Assembly: GCA_014885115.2 (NCBI GenBank)
Contig: WKLE02001996.1
Span: forward strand, 1 to 19,749
Direction of reading: 5' to 3'
From: Asterionellopsis glacialis
Lineage: Eukaryota > Bacillariophyta > Plagiogrammaphyceae > Rhaphoneidales > Asterionellopsidaceae
DNA: 19,749 nt
The notes under the pieces were generated by a model. The model made no database searches. It saw nothing but the letters and a program-made list of their open reading frames with translations, and was not told the origin of the DNA. The stretch's first letter is position 1, and each line of letters starts with the position of its first letter. A program made the position numbers and the translations under genes. Below are positions 17,824-19,749 of the stretch, one piece after another.

Positions 17824-18622
17824 TCATTTTATTCGAACTATGCTCCAGTACAAAGTCATTTTATCCTCTGTGGCATCGTGCCCTTTGAGATAGGATCGAC
17901 ATTTGGAATTGGGAACTAAAGGAAATTGAAAACTAAAGGAAATTGAATTTCGTCCTGTTGGCTTTCACTCAAAGATGATTCTGGACACTTGGCAAGATTC
18001 TCTTTGACAGTTTCTGAAAACTGTTGTTCTGCGTCTAGTCCAGCTGTCAATGCCATTCTCTAAAAATCCTTCATTTCAGAATCAGAGAAAATATCACTCA
18101 AGCCATAGTTGTCGCTTTTTGCTGCATTTCACATTCCCATTAGAATCTTTTTTGGGTTTGACTGAGATGTGAGGACAATGACCTTGCGGGTTCAGAAGGT
18201 GCCAAATGGGTTTGTAAGATTCGACATCTTGTGGAGTATAGAATAAACCTTCTGGAATAGCACAAAATACCGCAACAAGTCACTTCACCACGGTGTGGAT
18301 TATAACTGAGCACGTATCGTCACACTTGTCCAAATATTTTCGAGCTGTACAAAGATTTCAGTAAATCTGACATTGTACACGATTGATTTTCAAATACCAA
18401 ATCTATTAAATTACGGTAATGGTAAACACTCTTGCACACTTTGAGTTATATTGTAAAGGTTTCTTTTGTGATTTGCCATGTACAATTCATGGTCTCCCAT
18501 CTCAAATTAGTTGGATGGTGAGCTACTGTAAATTCCGAATCCTCTAAGGTATCGTTGCCAATCGAGACACCCATCGAAGCAATGGGACGACGACTCAAGA
18601 GCTGGACGTTGCAGAAAAATCA
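17824..18622 (-). pseudogene. Decayed protein-coding gene of unknown function
   Basis: The minus strand carries a chain of protein-like segments in changing frames. From the 5' end: 18613-18449 (55 codons, with LLSRRPIASMG and NLRWETMNCTW) to a TAA at 18448-18446; the same frame goes on from 18445 to a TGA at 18322-18320 (with YRNLIDLVFENQS). A second frame follows at 18279-18094 (AIPEGLFYTPQDVESYKPIW, then LLNPQGHCPH). It passes at the T5/A5 run near 18114-18119 into a third frame (NYGLSDIFSDSEMKDF), is cut by TAG at 18062-18060, and continues RMALTAGLDAEQQF to 17948. There a 17 bp duplication breaks it; reading past one copy, the frame goes on to a natural TGA at 17826-17824. These are at least two stops plus two or more frameshifts in 800 bases. 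CpG is normal. Short introns could explain one or two breaks, but not all. No family was recognised. Confidence 0.62.
17914..17947 (-). repeat. Exact 17 bp tandem duplication inside the pseudogene
   Basis: AACTAAAGGAAATTGAA occurs twice back to back, at 17914-17930 and 17931-17947. Because 17 is not a multiple of three, it shifts the minus-strand frame. With a single copy, the downstream sequence would stay open for about 27 more codons to the TGA at 17826-17824. The exact identity suggests a recent event. Confidence 0.85.
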
Positions 18623-18749
18623 AATTTCTTTATATTTCAAAAAATGACCGATGATTGATGTTCATTGTTAAACTATTATTCCCAGTGCTTCCCTGTGTAT
18701 CCTCAAGCTGTTTCAAATTCTTGGCATTGTATGCATATTCAGCATTCAT

Positions 18750-19463
18750 TTAGGTATCATCATAAGCTAGTACTTGTGTAGGTCCATCAATTTCAACAAT
18801 ATCACTTTCATCAGTTTCTTTCGTTGTACTGGACACTATTGTTTTGGTTTTGGTTTTGGTTGTCGTGTCCCATAGGGTTGGACGATCACATAATCGTCGA
18901 CGTTTCGGATAATGTTCACCCATTAGTGTTCGAGGTCGTAATTTCATATCATCTACAACGATTTGCCAATTTGTATTATAATGTGTATAACGTTTTAATG
19001 TACCTCGTGCAAGTACAGATGGTTGTTTTTCCCATTGTGTATTGGACACAGCCTCACCAAATGAATGAAGAATTTGTTCTGACATTTCTGCCGTTAAGGG
19101 TTGTGTACTTGGATGGTCTTCTTTTCTACCATCATCATCATCATTATCATCATCCTCGTTATTAGGACTTGCCTGTGATTCATCATCTTTCTTTTCACTC
19201 TTATCATCATTATCGGATGTTCTTGATGAGGAATCTTCATGATGATGCTGTTTACCTGTTTTTATTTTTGATTCTTCTTTATCCATCATTTGTAATTCGT
19301 GAAGTGCTTCATTTAAACATTGACCAATTATGTTATTCCGTGCAATCTGTACTACCAAATGTTTCTCTGGCTTTGGAAGACAATAATTGTGGTGTTCACT
19401 ATGGTTCTCGTTCTCTCCATCATCCACTAGGCTACTTGGATGAGTTGACGCAGGAACAGACAT
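18750..19463 (-). CDS. GTF2A2: TFIIA gamma (small) subunit, divergent, with acidic insert
   Basis: TFIIA binds TBP on promoter DNA and stabilises transcription initiation by RNA polymerase II. The gamma subunit is normally about 110 residues: an N-terminal helix pair then a beta-barrel half. Both parts are visible in this 237-residue protein. IIGQCLNEALHELQMM (45-60) fits the family 'LG.SL.E.LDEL' helix. LTAEMSEQILHSFGEAVSN (123-141) fits the second helix. LARGTLKRYTHYNTNWQIVV (151-170) then DDMKLR fits 'RGSL.TYR.CDNVWTF.L.DVEF'. Between the two helices, where the usual protein has no gap, lies about 60 residues (62-121) of Lys/His and Asp/Glu/Asn sequence. A 35-residue N-terminal extension and a tail with KRRR (187-190) are also extra. 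The frame is unbroken, with ATG at 19463. The identification comes from pattern matching and is fairly strong for the C-terminal half. Confidence 0.78.
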   Translation of the reverse strand: MSVPASTHPSSLVDDGENENHSEHHNYCLPKPEKHLVVQIARNNIIGQCLNEALHELQMMDKEESKIKTGKQHHHEDSSSRTSDNDDKSEKKDDESQASPNNEDDDNDDDDGRKEDHPSTQPLTAEMSEQILHSFGEAVSNTQWEKQPSVLARGTLKRYTHYNTNWQIVVDDMKLRPRTLMGEHYPKRRRLCDRPTLWDTTTKTKTKTIVSSTTKETDESDIVEIDGPTQVLAYDDT

Positions 19464-19749
19464 TCTGCTACTTTTCGTTTGCAGGTTATCTTGTAGTTAG
19501 TCGTTTGTAGAGAATGATTCTTTTTCGTTTGTGGGATCTTCAATTAATTTCCCAATCTATCCCATTTTCCAAACTTTATAGCCCCTCAAGCAGATCTTGT
19601 TGGATTTCAGTTTTGTGGGACAGGTGGCTTGCGGTGTTCTTTCGTTGCGTTGCTGTCGGTCAAAACATGAAGAGAGTTATGAAATGAGGCAGTTTTACGA
19701 GTTGAGAGACGCGGTAACGGAGGGAAGAATTTTATGATTTGTACATGAT
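19464..19749. other. Upstream region of the TFIIA gamma gene
   Basis: This holds the probable promoter and 5' untranslated region of the minus-strand gene. No open frame with protein-like content reaches the window edge, and no RNA gene was recognised. Confidence 0.5.

Noticed and set aside
18630..18749. 39-codon frame whose ATG directly follows the TFIIA gamma stop codon
   Set aside because: It could be a small downstream frame or an extra piece of the pseudogene, but it is too short and lies in the expected 3' untranslated region.

Overview
The window looks like nuclear DNA of a microalga, most likely a diatom or a related stramenopile. It is AT-rich and gene-dense, with nearly intronless genes on both strands. 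One gene starts with a bipartite plastid presequence whose signal-peptide cleavage site is followed by phenylalanine, the diatom-type signal. Several proteins carry long Gln, Asn, Ser or Asp tracts. No prokaryotic, rRNA, tRNA, CRISPR or intact transposon signal was seen. The assignment rests on these features only, not on a database search.

Layout: 500-1210 (+) encodes the exosome cap subunit CSL4. A 3.5 kb stretch (about 1532-5080) follows with only two CpG dinucleotides, no credible gene, and old diverged repeats inside; it looks like an ancient, formerly methylated insertion. 5081-6286 is ordinary intergenic DNA. 6287-7096 (-) encodes an HMG-box protein with an insert inside the box. 8208-9476 (+) encodes a membrane-anchored aldo/keto reductase. 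10350-11330 (+) encodes a plastid-targeted protein joining an EF-hand to a nitroreductase domain. 11530-12243 (-) encodes an F-box protein. 12244-13843 is intergenic and holds a dense cluster of GGTA/TACC words. 13844-17461 (+), with one 135 bp intron, encodes a very large PPP4R2-like protein phosphatase 4 regulatory subunit. 17824-18622 (-) is a decayed gene with several frame breaks, one of them an exact 17 bp tandem duplication. 18750-19463 (-) encodes a divergent TFIIA gamma subunit split by an acidic insert.

The genes do not form a pathway or operon; they are mostly housekeeping genes for RNA decay, chromatin, transcription, phosphatase control and redox. The most notable points are the CpG desert, a 52 bp block found twice (upstream of CSL4 and of the reductase) that carries an E2F-like site and a CCAAT box, the shared habit of low-complexity inserts inside conserved domains (PPP4R2, TFIIA gamma, HMG box), and the dissectable pseudogene.
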